From positions 1 through 31,365 of the forward strand of contig DEHV01000045.1 of the NCBI GenBank assembly GCA_002352105.1: a stretch of DNA of 31,365 bases. Reading direction: 5' to 3'. How positions within the stretch are numbered: position 1 is the stretch's first letter; each line of letters begins with the position of its first letter. This document shows positions 6,489 to 14,622 of the stretch, one piece after another. The stretch comes from Chitinophagaceae bacterium UBA2791 (lineage in GTDB: Bacteria; Bacteroidota; Bacteroidia; Chitinophagales; Chitinophagaceae). The position numbers were made by a program, and so were the translations under genes. The notes under the pieces were generated by a model. That model saw only the letters and a list, made by a program, of their open reading frames with translations. It was not told the origin of the DNA and did no database searches.

Positions 6489-7025
6489 ATGATATTATCG
6501 GATAAAAGAATACTGGAGGAAATGGACAAGGGAACCATCAGGATCGTACCGTATTCAAGAGATTGCCTGGGAAGCAATTCCTATGACGTGCATCTCGGCA
6601 AATGGATCGCCAATTACGCCGACATCGAGCTGGATGCAAAAAAACACAACAAAATAAACACTTTTGAAATACCCGATTCGGGGGTTTTATTGTTCCCCCA
6701 TATTTTTTACCTGGGCGCTACGCTGGAATATACCGAGACGCATGCGCATGTGCCCTTCCTGGAAGGAAAATCGTCCACCGGGAGGCTGGGGATCGATATC
6801 CATGCCACTGCGGGCAAGGGCGACGTGGGTTTCTGCGGGCACTGGACGCTGGAGATCTCCGTTAAACAGCCAGTAAGGGTGTATAAGGGGATGCCGATCG
6901 GCCAGCTTATTTACTTCCCTGTCGACGGAGAAATAGAAACCAGTTACAACCAGAAAAAAAATGCCAAATACAGCGGGCAGCCTGAAAAACCCGTAGAGAG
7001 CATGATGTGGAAGAACGAGTTTTAA
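6489..7025 (+). CDS. dcd: dCTP deaminase
   Basis: 178 aa. Converts dCTP to dUTP, feeding dTMP synthesis; trimeric, cytosolic. Visible motifs: CLGSNSYDVHLG (26-37), FLEGKSSTGRLG (90-101; phosphate-binding Lys-Ser-Ser and Arg), HATAGKGDVGFCG (105-117) and WTLEIS with the likely catalytic Glu122. The G after HATA differs from the H seen in the E. coli monofunctional enzyme (HVTAH) and matches the TAG of bifunctional dCTP deaminase/dUTPases, so dUTP hydrolysis is possible (inference). ATG 6489 starts with the family MILSDK. Converges on the DUF3810 gene. Confidence 0.93.
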   Translation: MILSDKRILEEMDKGTIRIVPYSRDCLGSNSYDVHLGKWIANYADIELDAKKHNKINTFEIPDSGVLLFPHIFYLGATLEYTETHAHVPFLEGKSSTGRLGIDIHATAGKGDVGFCGHWTLEISVKQPVRVYKGMPIGQLIYFPVDGEIETSYNQKKNAKYSGQPEKPVESMMWKNEF

Positions 7026-7072
7026 GCGACCGCGTCCCGGCGGCTTATCTATCCCAAAGCAAACCCTGGCTT

Positions 7073-8167
7073 TTAAAGATGTCCGAATTTTTTATGATAA
7101 GCGATCAGCAAGGCAACCACTTCGTTGTAGCTCATTTTTCCTAAAGGCTGCTCATTGGCCGCCAGGTATTGCGCATACAACCTGTCAATCGCCCATTCTA
7201 ACGGTGAGGAATACCTGTTAAAAAAGGCCCGGATCTCCTCTCTGTCCTGCCTCACTGCCGGCGATAACAGCCGGTCTACCGCGTTAAAGGCCATAGAATC
7301 GATCCGGTACAGGTACCTGCCGGCATAAGCGTACATATCAAAATATACCGAATACTGAACCGCCTTATTGGAAGAGACAGAGGCAGAAAGGTACCCGGCA
7401 AAATTGGCCTCATTTTCTTTGGCATATCCCAGCTGATGCCCGATCTCGTGGCAGACGACAAAGGGCCTGGCAAAAGCGGGAATGGTAGTGTTCACCTGCG
7501 CCTCGCCGGTAAACGGATTATAATACCCCGTAAACCCCAGGTAATTGCCCAGGTAGCTGTAAACAGAGGGTTTTACGGAAGGACGAACATATTCAAATTC
7601 CGGGCGCTCCCGGGCAAGCAGTCCATATGCCCCAACGCTCTGCCCGAACAGGTATTTTTTACGCCTGAGCTTTTCCCTGTCGGGCAGGGATAACGGCTGC
7701 AGGGCATTCAGCTTGAGCGCCAGTTGCTCCGTAAGGGATGTAAGTTCGTCTTTGGAATAACCGCCAGCGGCAAGCTCCAGCTGGCGGGCGATCCCGATGC
7801 GGTTGTAATTGAGCCCCCAGAGCGCATTAAAAACAATATATACGCCCAGGGCATAACCGATAAAACGGAACGCAACCTGCCGAAAATAGGGTTTGTCTGC
7901 CCTCCCGTTCCGTATCCTTTTTACCAGTCTGACCGCCTGGATGATCAACCAGATAATGATCAGGCCATATAAGAGATCGCCAAAACTAAAAGGGATCCAG
8001 CCAAACGCTGCTCGTTGAACAGCGGCGATCCGGGGATAAATACCTGTTGAATAGTATTTCTCCACAACATCGGGAAATAGAGAAAACAGTTTTATCGCCG
8101 TGGCGATAGCAGCCAATATAAGAAGCTTGCGTCGTTTGATAACCAGCGTATTGGAAAAATAACCCAT
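7073..8167 (-). CDS. DUF3810 membrane protein with HExxH metallopeptidase motif
   Basis: 364 aa. Three hydrophobic stretches lie in the N-terminal third (about 14-30, 63-82 and 100-118). A globular domain follows with HEIGH (240-244, a zincin signature) and ENEANF seven residues on, whose acidic residues could be the third zinc ligand. This is the typical architecture of DUF3810, a Bacteroidota-centred family without an assigned substrate. A membrane-anchored protease is the natural inference. ATG 8167 begins MGYFSNTL. It has its own promoter at 8194-8223 and is divergent from the acyl-CoA carboxylase gene. Confidence 0.85.
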   Translation of the reverse strand: MGYFSNTLVIKRRKLLILAAIATAIKLFSLFPDVVEKYYSTGIYPRIAAVQRAAFGWIPFSFGDLLYGLIIIWLIIQAVRLVKRIRNGRADKPYFRQVAFRFIGYALGVYIVFNALWGLNYNRIGIARQLELAAGGYSKDELTSLTEQLALKLNALQPLSLPDREKLRRKKYLFGQSVGAYGLLARERPEFEYVRPSVKPSVYSYLGNYLGFTGYYNPFTGEAQVNTTIPAFARPFVVCHEIGHQLGYAKENEANFAGYLSASVSSNKAVQYSVYFDMYAYAGRYLYRIDSMAFNAVDRLLSPAVRQDREEIRAFFNRYSSPLEWAIDRLYAQYLAANEQPLGKMSYNEVVALLIAYHKKFGHL

Positions 8168-8193
8168 CTTTTAAACAGCAATAGCCTGCCGGC

Positions 8194-8223
8194 CAAAACT
8201 ACTACTGATTTGCCGGTTCGCAA
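8194..8223 (-). promoter_or_regulatory. Promoter for the DUF3810 gene
   Basis: The minus strand reads TTG (8223-8221), 19 nt, TAGTTTTG (8201-8194). Both elements and the spacing fit the Bacteroidota consensus. Transcription would start near 8189, giving a leader of about 22 nt. Confidence 0.6.
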
Positions 8224-8264
8224 AAGGCCCTGGCAGCGGCAAAGACGGTCGAACAAGGGGGCTA

Positions 8265-8293
8265 TTGAATCTGGCTTCAATATTTTACATTTG
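8265..8293 (+). promoter_or_regulatory. Promoter for acyl-CoA carboxylase, abutting the start codon
   Basis: TTG at 8265-8267, 18 nt, TACATTTG at 8286-8293: an exact consensus. The ATG at 8298 begins 4 nt after the box, where transcription itself should begin. Confidence 0.65.
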
Positions 8294-8297
8294 CCAG

Positions 8298-9929
8298 ATG
8301 GACCTGAACTTTAACAAGAACGAAGACAGCATGAAGTTGCTGGTTGCTGAATTGAGACAGCGAACAGTCAAAGTGTCGCTCGGCGGAGGAAAAAAAGCTA
8401 TTGAAAAACAGAGGGAAAAAAATAAGCTGACCGCCAGGGAAAGGATCGAATATCTTCTCGACGAGGATAAACCCTTTATGGAAATAGGCGCGCTGGCTGG
8501 CTGGGAAATGTACGAGGAATACGGCGGCTGCCCCTCCGGCGGGACCGTGGCCGGCATAGGATATGTAAGCGGCAAACAATGCGTTGTTGTCGCTAACGAC
8601 CAGACCGTAAAAGCAGGCGCCTGGTTTCCCATTACCGGGAAAAAAAACCTGCGAATGCAGGAGATCGCGATGGAGAACCATCTTCCCATCATCTACCTGG
8701 TGGACAGCGCCGGGGTATTTCTTCCCATGCAGGATGAGATCTTTCCCGACAAGGAACATTTCGGAAGGATATTCCGGAACAATGCAAAAATGACGGCCAT
8801 GGGCATTACCCAGATAGCCGCCGTGATGGGCGCCTGCGTGGCCGGAGGCGCCTACCTCCCGATCATGAGCGACGAAACCCTGATGGTTACCGGCAAGGGC
8901 TCCATTTTTCTGGCAGGCCCCTACCTGGTGAAAGCAGCTATCGGGGAGGACGTTGACGCCGAGACGCTGGGGGGAGCCGAAACGCATACGGAAATATCAG
9001 GCATCGCCGATTATAAGTTTGATACCGAGCAGGAATGTCTTGACCAGGTTAAAAAAATATTTTCTAAAATAGGAACGGCTGCTCAGAAAGCGGGCTTTAA
9101 CCGCATTGCGCCTGCCCCTCCGAAAAAAGATCCTGCGGAAATATACGGACTCATGCCCGCCGGCGGCGCCAAGCCCTATGATATGGCAGAGATCATTGAA
9201 AGAATAGTAGACGATTCGGTTTTTGAACAGTTCAAGGAGGATTACGGCAAGGCCATTTTATGCGGATACGCGCGGGTAGACGGCTGGGCTGTCGGCATAG
9301 TAGCCAATCAACGTAAGATCGTCAAAAGCAAAAAAGGCGAAATGCAAATGGGCGGCGTTATCTACAATGATAGCGCAGATAAGGCCGCCCGGTTTATCAT
9401 GAATTGCAATCAGAAAAAGATCCCGCTGGTCTTCCTGCAGGATGTTTCCGGTTTTATGGTGGGCTCAAGAAGCGAGCATGCGGGCATCATTAAGGACGGC
9501 GCCAAAATGGTAAATGCCGTAGCCAATTCTACTGTGCCGAAGATCACTTTTATCCTGGGCAACTCCTTCGGCGCGGGCAACTATGCCATGTGCGGGAAGG
9601 CATACGATCCCCGGTTTATCTTCGGATGGCCTTCGGCGAAGATTGCCGTCATGGGCGGCGACCAGGCCGCCAAGACGCTGTTACAGATACAGGTGGCCGC
9701 CATGAAATCGCAGGGTAAGGAAGTGTCTGCAACGGAGGAACAACGCCTGCTGGAAGATATCCGTTCCAAATACGAAAGACAGACTTCCCCCTATTATGCT
9801 GCGGCAAGATTGTGGGTGGATGGACTGATAGACCCGGCCGAAACAAGAAGCCTGATCTCGCAGGCGATCTCAGCGGCAGATCATAACCCTGATATCCCGG
9901 CGTTCCATACGGGCGTGATCCAGGTTTAA
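8298..9929 (+). CDS. Acyl-CoA carboxylase carboxyltransferase (beta) subunit, MCC/PCC type
   Basis: 543 aa. Moves the carboxyl group from carboxybiotin to an acyl-CoA; the biotin-bearing alpha subunit is not in the window. Two crotonase-fold halves are visible. The N half has KLTARERIEYLLD, GGCPSGGTVAGIGYVSG, a long conserved stretch with MGACVAGGAYLPIMSDE, then FLAGPYLVKAAIGEDVDAE and LGGAETHTEISG. The C half has QDVSGFMVGSRSEHAG, GNSFGAGNYAMCG and PSAKIAVMGGDQAA. The pattern is nearest methylcrotonyl-CoA carboxylase beta chains, but substrate (methylcrotonyl, propionyl or other) cannot be fixed by eye. Start: ATG 8298 (MDLNFNKNED) matches the family N-terminus. A TTG at 8265 is part of the promoter, and ATG 8331 would suit a leadered mRNA. 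Confidence 0.93.
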   Translation: MDLNFNKNEDSMKLLVAELRQRTVKVSLGGGKKAIEKQREKNKLTARERIEYLLDEDKPFMEIGALAGWEMYEEYGGCPSGGTVAGIGYVSGKQCVVVANDQTVKAGAWFPITGKKNLRMQEIAMENHLPIIYLVDSAGVFLPMQDEIFPDKEHFGRIFRNNAKMTAMGITQIAAVMGACVAGGAYLPIMSDETLMVTGKGSIFLAGPYLVKAAIGEDVDAETLGGAETHTEISGIADYKFDTEQECLDQVKKIFSKIGTAAQKAGFNRIAPAPPKKDPAEIYGLMPAGGAKPYDMAEIIERIVDDSVFEQFKEDYGKAILCGYARVDGWAVGIVANQRKIVKSKKGEMQMGGVIYNDSADKAARFIMNCNQKKIPLVFLQDVSGFMVGSRSEHAGIIKDGAKMVNAVANSTVPKITFILGNSFGAGNYAMCGKAYDPRFIFGWPSAKIAVMGGDQAAKTLLQIQVAAMKSQGKEVSATEEQRLLEDIRSKYERQTSPYYAAARLWVDGLIDPAETRSLISQAISAADHNPDIPAFHTGVIQV

Positions 9930-9972
9930 TATCTTGCGTAAAACTCCTTCTCAACCCTCTTAACGCGTATCA

Positions 9973-10449
9973 TTGAATCATCCAAAGAAAGAACTGGTTA
10001 TCTATACAGACGGCTCCTCGCGGGGAAACCCGGGCCCCGGAGGCTATGGCGCCATACTGCAATGGGGATCTCATGCGAAAGAAATATCTGGCGGTTTCCG
10101 GAAAACGACTAATAACCGGATGGAACTTAAAGCCGTGATAGAAGCGTTAAAAACGCTCAACAAAGAAGGGCTTTCCGTGGTCGTGTATTCTGATAGCCAG
10201 TATGTGGTAAGGGCCGTGAATGAAGGATGGCTGAAAAACTGGATAGCTACCGATTTTAAGGGAGGCAAGAAAAACAAAGACCTCTGGAAAGAATATGCGG
10301 CGCTGGCCGGTAAACACCATATTCGTTTTAAATGGGTAAAAGGACATGCCGATAATCCCTACAACAACCGTTGTGATATTTTAGCTACGGAAGCGGCAGA
10401 TGGCAAGGACCTGGCGATAGACGAGGAATTTGAAAAAAACAATCCCTAA
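9973..10449 (+). CDS. rnhA: Ribonuclease HI (TTG start)
   Basis: 158 aa. Cleaves the RNA strand of RNA:DNA hybrids. The catalytic set is complete: Asp13 in YTDGSSRGNPGPGG, Glu51 in NNRMELKAV, Asp74 in YSDSQYV, Asp135 in NNRCDILA, plus His125 in VKGHADNPYNN. The only possible start near the family N-terminus is TTG 9973: an in-frame TAA lies at 9961, and no ATG or GTG occurs before the first catalytic motif. The gene lies 43 nt after the carboxylase gene on the same strand, possibly co-transcribed. It converges on the DUF6580 gene. Confidence 0.95.
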   Translation: MNHPKKELVIYTDGSSRGNPGPGGYGAILQWGSHAKEISGGFRKTTNNRMELKAVIEALKTLNKEGLSVVVYSDSQYVVRAVNEGWLKNWIATDFKGGKKNKDLWKEYAALAGKHHIRFKWVKGHADNPYNNRCDILATEAADGKDLAIDEEFEKNNP

Positions 10450-10466
10450 GGGAAGGCGGAGAAGAT

Positions 10467-11042
10467 CTATCGTACGGTATTAGCCGTTGCCAACTGACCG
10501 GGATCCCTCTTGATCACCAGGCGCCATACGCCAAACAATATGGCGCTGAACAGCAAGGTAGCGATAAGGCTATTGCGGAAAAAAGGAAGCCCATCGCCAT
10601 AGCACATCATCAGCCCCTCGAATGTTTTTGGGCGATTGAACCCGCCGCCGGTGATCCAGACATGAAAATTAGAGAGTATAAAGTAAATCGCCGGCGCGAT
10701 CAGCGAGAAAACAAAAATATTCTTAACATTGATCTTCTTCATGAAAAAGCCGATAGCCGTCATACCGGCAAACAGCAGGTAGTTAACCGCCTGGCCTGAA
10801 TAAAAGCCCCTTATTTCCGTGAGGCCCTGGATATACAGGAAATGATACAATAGGTCGGAGATCATCATCGACAATAGGGGTAAGGCAAACGCCCATTTTT
10901 TATCCTTGATCACCGCTCCCGCAAACAGGGCCATGGCCAGTTGTGGAGCAAAGCCCGGCTGGCGATCGGGAATGATCCTGTAGAGCGATGCGATGATTAC
11001 CATTAATATCATTGTCCGGATAAAAGATGCGTACTGTTTCAT
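10467..11042 (-). CDS. DUF6580 family integral membrane protein
   Basis: 191 aa with about five to six hydrophobic helices. Features shared with DUF6580 (annotated in databases as a putative transport protein, ECF S-component-like): FAPQLAMALFAGAVIKDKKW (31-50), LSMMISDLLYHFLY, SNFHVWITGGGF and GLPFFRNSLIATLLFSAILF. The substrate is unknown; no energising ATPase or cobalamin riboswitch was seen nearby. ATG 11042 follows its promoter by about 18 nt. The function remains inference from topology and family naming. Confidence 0.8.
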   Translation of the reverse strand: MKQYASFIRTMILMVIIASLYRIIPDRQPGFAPQLAMALFAGAVIKDKKWAFALPLLSMMISDLLYHFLYIQGLTEIRGFYSGQAVNYLLFAGMTAIGFFMKKINVKNIFVFSLIAPAIYFILSNFHVWITGGGFNRPKTFEGLMMCYGDGLPFFRNSLIATLLFSAILFGVWRLVIKRDPGQLATANTVR

Positions 11043-11060
11043 ATTGCTTCAAATATGGCA

Positions 11061-11091
11061 CAAAAATAACCTAATCACCGGAATAATTCAA
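11061..11091 (-). promoter_or_regulatory. Promoter for the DUF6580 gene
   Basis: The minus strand reads TTG (11091-11089), 20 nt, TATTTTTG (11068-11061), an exact consensus with good spacing. Transcription would start near 11056. Confidence 0.55.
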
Positions 11092-11240
11092 AAGGGGATG
11101 CGATGAGTCCGATTCAACCGCGCATTAAAATCATTATTCCTGCTAATCCATGGATCTGCAGGAGCAGCATATTGTGTTCAGGAAGCCGGGCCCTTTGACG
11201 TGGGAACGCCGCAATCTATGCGCCGTTTAAGCCCGCGTTG

Positions 11241-12515
11241 TCAGGGAACGGAAGCCCTGAATACGATGGTTTCAACAGCAGCGACCAGACGAAGCAGGTT
11301 TCCCGCAAGAGATAACAGCGCCTCGCCGCGACCCAACGACAACTCCCTTCCTTCTCCTGTGGCCAGGACCTCTCCGGTATAAACAAAATAGATCTCTGCC
11401 GTATTCGCCGGAGCAGAGAAGAACTGGCCCTTATGCAAAAGAATACGGCTGAGTCGGAAATCAGGAGCCGGCGATACAAAAACCTGCTCTGCCGCCGCGC
11501 CGTTTGTTTTCATCTGCTGCAAAACTGCGCCAGAGCCGGCGGGATCTGAAACGGCTGCTGCCATATCACGGCGTATAATATCCGGGCGGGTAGCGACAAA
11601 ACGAATATGTTCCATCAATTCCTTTACGTCGATGTGTTTGGGCGTCAGTCCCCCTCTCAACACATTATCCGAATTTGCCATGATCTCAATGGTCTGTCCC
11701 TCGAGATACGCATGCGGCAATCCCGCATCCTGGAAAAGCGCTTCGCCTTCCGTTAGCCTTACCAGGTTAAAGAAAAAAATGGAATAGATACCCCGGTCGA
11801 TATCGCCCCCCTTATTAAAGGAAACCGCGGCCCTGGCCGCCCAAAAGCTTTCCTCCTCCTTCGTTAGCCGGCCGGCATGGTAGGGCGGAATGATCTTATC
11901 CAGCAGAGGTTGAAGGCGTTCATTCACTTCTTCCTGCGGCATGGTCATCACCCGCGCATACAGGCTCCTGTAGTCGTCCTCTTTAAAATCCTCCAGCAAG
12001 AAAGACAGCGCTGGCTCGCTTTCTAAGGTATTGCGCAACAGCGCAGGCGCTTTAAATCCATGCAAAAGGTACATATCGCCAAGCGGCGAAAGCAGCTCCG
12101 GTTTATGGTTATTGTCTTTATAATTCCGGTTCGCCGCAGTTAACGGAATACCCTTTCGATTCTCCTCTTCGAATTTTTGTTCCGCGGCTTGTTTGGTAGG
12201 ATGCACCTGGATGGACAACATATCTCGTACATCCAATACCTTCAGCAGGTAGGGCAGTCTGCCAAAACGCTTGTATGGCTGCGCGCCCAGTCTTTCTTCA
12301 GGTTTCTCGTTTAAAAAAACATCCAGATCCTGCGCGGCGCGGTTTTCTTCGATAACCAACGAAGGCGATTTTTCGTGGGCGCCCAGCCAATATTCGGCAA
12401 AGGGCTTTTTCTCCGGGTTCGGAAGTTTTAACAGCTCGGGTAAAAAAGAAAAACCTCCCCAATCATAGTGTTGAACGCGGCCTTTTAACCTGAACAGTTT
12501 ATTAGTATTGTCCAT
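11241..12515 (-). CDS. manA: Mannose-6-phosphate isomerase, type I
   Basis: 424 aa. Interconverts mannose 6-phosphate and fructose 6-phosphate, linking mannose use to GDP-mannose synthesis; zinc-dependent, cytosolic. Zinc ligands are visible: Gln103 and His105 in SIQVHPTKQ, Glu140 in NNHKPELL, and the late ANSDNVLRGGLTPKH motif supplying the remaining His. GLPHAYLEGQTIEIMANSDN is also characteristic. Length and the N-terminal YDWGG start are normal for the long type I class. ATG 12515. Divergent from yraN with only 38 nt between starts; no clear promoter was recognised in that gap. Confidence 0.95.
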   Translation of the reverse strand: MDNTNKLFRLKGRVQHYDWGGFSFLPELLKLPNPEKKPFAEYWLGAHEKSPSLVIEENRAAQDLDVFLNEKPEERLGAQPYKRFGRLPYLLKVLDVRDMLSIQVHPTKQAAEQKFEEENRKGIPLTAANRNYKDNNHKPELLSPLGDMYLLHGFKAPALLRNTLESEPALSFLLEDFKEDDYRSLYARVMTMPQEEVNERLQPLLDKIIPPYHAGRLTKEEESFWAARAAVSFNKGGDIDRGIYSIFFFNLVRLTEGEALFQDAGLPHAYLEGQTIEIMANSDNVLRGGLTPKHIDVKELMEHIRFVATRPDIIRRDMAAAVSDPAGSGAVLQQMKTNGAAAEQVFVSPAPDFRLSRILLHKGQFFSAPANTAEIYFVYTGEVLATGEGRELSLGRGEALLSLAGNLLRLVAAVETIVFRASVP

Positions 12516-12553
12516 GATTTCCTTTTATGCAGCAATAATACAAAAACCAACCG

Positions 12554-12910
12554 ATGGCGCTACACAATATCAGGGGCAAAGAGGGTGAGCTTCAGGCTGC
12601 AACCTATTTTCAGCGAAAGGGATACGTTATTTTGTATCGCAACTGGAAATACCTGCGCTACGAGGTCGATATCATCGCCGTGAAAGCAGATACAATTCAT
12701 TTTATAGAAGTCAAGACCCGTCATAGCGCCGCCTTTGGTTATCCTGAAGAAAGCGTGACCAGGAAAAAATTTGCCCATATAAAAAAAGCGGCTGCCGCTT
12801 TTTTACACCGCTATCCGCATAGATTACGGGTGCAGTTCGATATCCTGTCGATCACCAAATTAAAGGATGAACCCGAAGAGTTTTTCCTGATCGAGGACGT
12901 GTATGTATAA
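12554..12910 (+). CDS. YraN/UPF0102 family endonuclease-fold protein
   Basis: 118 aa. Conserved small protein with a predicted PD-(D/E)xK core: Glu12 in GKEGELQAATYF, Asp39 in RYEVDIIAV, and Glu52/Lys54 in FIEVKTR, followed by TRKKFAHIKKAAAAFL. YraN relatives are often assigned to DNA processing or recombination by context, but the biochemical role is not established. ATG 12554 gives the normal N-terminus (a short basic helix then GxxGE). Divergent from manA. Confidence 0.9.
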   Translation: MALHNIRGKEGELQAATYFQRKGYVILYRNWKYLRYEVDIIAVKADTIHFIEVKTRHSAAFGYPEESVTRKKFAHIKKAAAAFLHRYPHRLRVQFDILSITKLKDEPEEFFLIEDVYV

Positions 12911-13036
12911 CGCCAACGGGTATTTTTTCAACCAAGATCCGCTATCTGAATAAACCGACTGCATTGTCGCGAAAGCGCTTAATCGACCTTAACAGCGCCT
13001 CGCTCGAATAACGCCATCCGATCGTTTTGTAATTAC

Positions 13037-13534
13037 TCAGCGCAGCCTTTCCCTCATTTTCTCGACCAGCTTATGCGTGGCAGGGCAATATTCAATATTC
13101 TGTTTAAAAACATGCATGTAATCGACCATTCGCCTGCGGGTATGATGGGGAAATCCGGCGCAATCCCGGGGCCTGACCAGGTAAATGCTGCATTTATTGT
13201 CTTCCAGGTTAAGAAACTGGCAGGGCGTTTTCTTATTCAACCAGTCTCCTATCCTATCCTTATATAAATATTTCTCCTTAAATGCTTCCGCATCCATTCC
13301 AAGATGACCGGATATCCTTAAAATATCCTGCTTTGTATAGGTTGGCGACATGGTCTTGCAACAATTGGCGCAGGAAAGACAATCTATTTCCTGCCATACC
13401 TGTTTGTCGGCCTCCACGGCCATCTTATCCAGTCCGCGGGGCGGCTGTTTTTCCAACCGGGTTAAGAACCGTTTAAAGGCAGACTTGGTACTGGCCGCAT
13501 GTTTTCTGAATACCCTTAGATTGATCTTCTCCAT
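13037..13534 (-). CDS. YkgJ family cysteine-cluster protein
   Basis: 165 aa. The eight cysteines follow the YkgJ/CxxCxxCC pattern: Cys52, 55, 58 and 59 in DCLSCANCCKTM, then Cys105 (TPCQFL), Cys115 (KCSIY), Cys125 (RPRDCAGFP) and Cys150 (EYCPA). The family is annotated as a zinc- or iron-binding, probably Fe-S-containing, protein; the reaction is unknown. The N-terminal 35 residues are basic and helical. ATG 13534 (MEKINLRVF) is the family start. It is transcribed divergently from the recombinase gene, with 102 nt between. Confidence 0.9.
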   Translation of the reverse strand: MEKINLRVFRKHAASTKSAFKRFLTRLEKQPPRGLDKMAVEADKQVWQEIDCLSCANCCKTMSPTYTKQDILRISGHLGMDAEAFKEKYLYKDRIGDWLNKKTPCQFLNLEDNKCSIYLVRPRDCAGFPHHTRRRMVDYMHVFKQNIEYCPATHKLVEKMRERLR

Positions 13535-13636
13535 AAATTAACCCTCTCCATGAGGGAACTGTTCTGGTAAACGCTTTTTTTAAGAAATTGCAATCTAATC
13601 AAAAACATCATAATAAACCGGCGGGCAAATTCACCA

Positions 13637-14545
13637 ATGTGGGAAATCTATAAAAAAGGATTCAAAGCCTATCTGCGATTGGAAAAATCGTTGTCGGAAA
13701 ATTCTGTCCAGGCTTATTTGTCGGATATCGATAAACTGACGCAGTATCTCCAACAACATAAACCAACCGCGACTCCCGCAGATATTTCACTGGAAGACCT
13801 GCAAGGGTTTGTTGCCTCGATCCACGCCCTGAAGATACCCCCCGTATCACAGGCAAGGATCATCTCCGGCATACGATCGTTTTATGGTTACTGCGTAATG
13901 GAACAGATCGTCACAAACAACCCGACCACATTACTGGAAACCCCCAAGCTGTCCCGAAAGCTTCCCGATGTGCTCCATCCCGACGAGATCGAGCAGATCA
14001 TCGACGCGATAGACCTCAGCGTTCCGGAAGGGACCAGGAACAAAGCCATTTTTGAAACCATGTACAGCTGCGGATTAAGGGTCAGCGAAGTCGTGGGGCT
14101 GAAAATATCGCATCTCTATACCGAGCTGGGTTTTATCAGGGTAATCGGCAAGGGCGACAAAGAACGCCTGGTTCCCATAGGCAGTTCAGCCATCAAACAT
14201 ATCGACCTATACCGCAGGCATACGCGCTCAATGCAGACCATCCAGCCCGGTCATGAAGACACGCTGTTCCTGAACAGAAGAGGCGCGGGACTCAGCCGCG
14301 TGATGATCTTCATGATCCTGCAGGACCTGGTAAAAAAAGCGGGTATCGCCAAACATGTTTCTCCCCATACCTTCCGGCATTCCTTTGCCACCCACCTGGT
14401 GGAAGGCGGAGCCGACCTGCGTGCGGTACAGGAAATGCTGGGCCATGAGAGCATAACCACTACCGAAATTTACACGCATCTCGACCGGGACTATCTCCGC
14501 GCCACCCTGCAGGAATTCCATCCCTCATTCAGGAAGAGAACATAG
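13637..14545 (+). CDS. xerD: Tyrosine recombinase of the XerC/XerD type
   Basis: 302 aa. Site-specific recombinase resolving chromosome dimers at dif. Layout: N-terminal SAM-like core-binding domain (about 1-95) and catalytic domain (about 108-300) with the full set: Arg148 in CGLRVSEV, Lys172 in VIGKGDKERLVP, His244 and Arg247 in HTFRHSFATHL, His270 in LGHESITTTEIYTH and nucleophile Tyr279. Length is exactly that of chromosomal XerD rather than phage or transposon integrases, and no mobile element surrounds it, so a housekeeping role is likely. XerC versus XerD cannot be firmly separated by eye. ATG 13637. Confidence 0.92.
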   Translation: MWEIYKKGFKAYLRLEKSLSENSVQAYLSDIDKLTQYLQQHKPTATPADISLEDLQGFVASIHALKIPPVSQARIISGIRSFYGYCVMEQIVTNNPTTLLETPKLSRKLPDVLHPDEIEQIIDAIDLSVPEGTRNKAIFETMYSCGLRVSEVVGLKISHLYTELGFIRVIGKGDKERLVPIGSSAIKHIDLYRRHTRSMQTIQPGHEDTLFLNRRGAGLSRVMIFMILQDLVKKAGIAKHVSPHTFRHSFATHLVEGGADLRAVQEMLGHESITTTEIYTHLDRDYLRATLQEFHPSFRKRT

Positions 14546-14554
14546 AGAGCAAAC

Positions 14555-14579
14555 GCAGTTTTTTAATCCACAAAACTGC
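14555..14579. repeat. Inverted repeat after the recombinase gene
   Basis: Perfect 8-bp arms GCAGTTTT (14555-14562) and AAAACTGC (14572-14579) with a 9-nt loop, starting 10 nt after the stop codon. It may be a weak terminator, though no T-run follows, or a regulatory site for the promoter box at 14601. Confidence 0.4.
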
Positions 14580-14600
14580 TCTATCTCAGGTATATCCGCT

Positions 14601-14608
14601 TATCTTTG
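14601..14608 (+). promoter_or_regulatory. -7 promoter box for the DUF2911 gene
   Basis: TATCTTTG, an exact TAnnTTTG match, 14 nt before ATG 14623. There is no clear TTG at the -33 distance. Confidence 0.5.
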
Positions 14609-14622
14609 TAAAAACCGCTTAT

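Noticed and set aside
11043..11240. Cobalamin riboswitch ahead of the DUF6580 gene
   Set aside because: No B12-box-like sequence on the minus strand; only a normal promoter was found.
13637..14545. Mobile-element integrase
   Set aside because: The size and motif set match chromosomal XerC/XerD, and no att repeats or cargo genes flank it.
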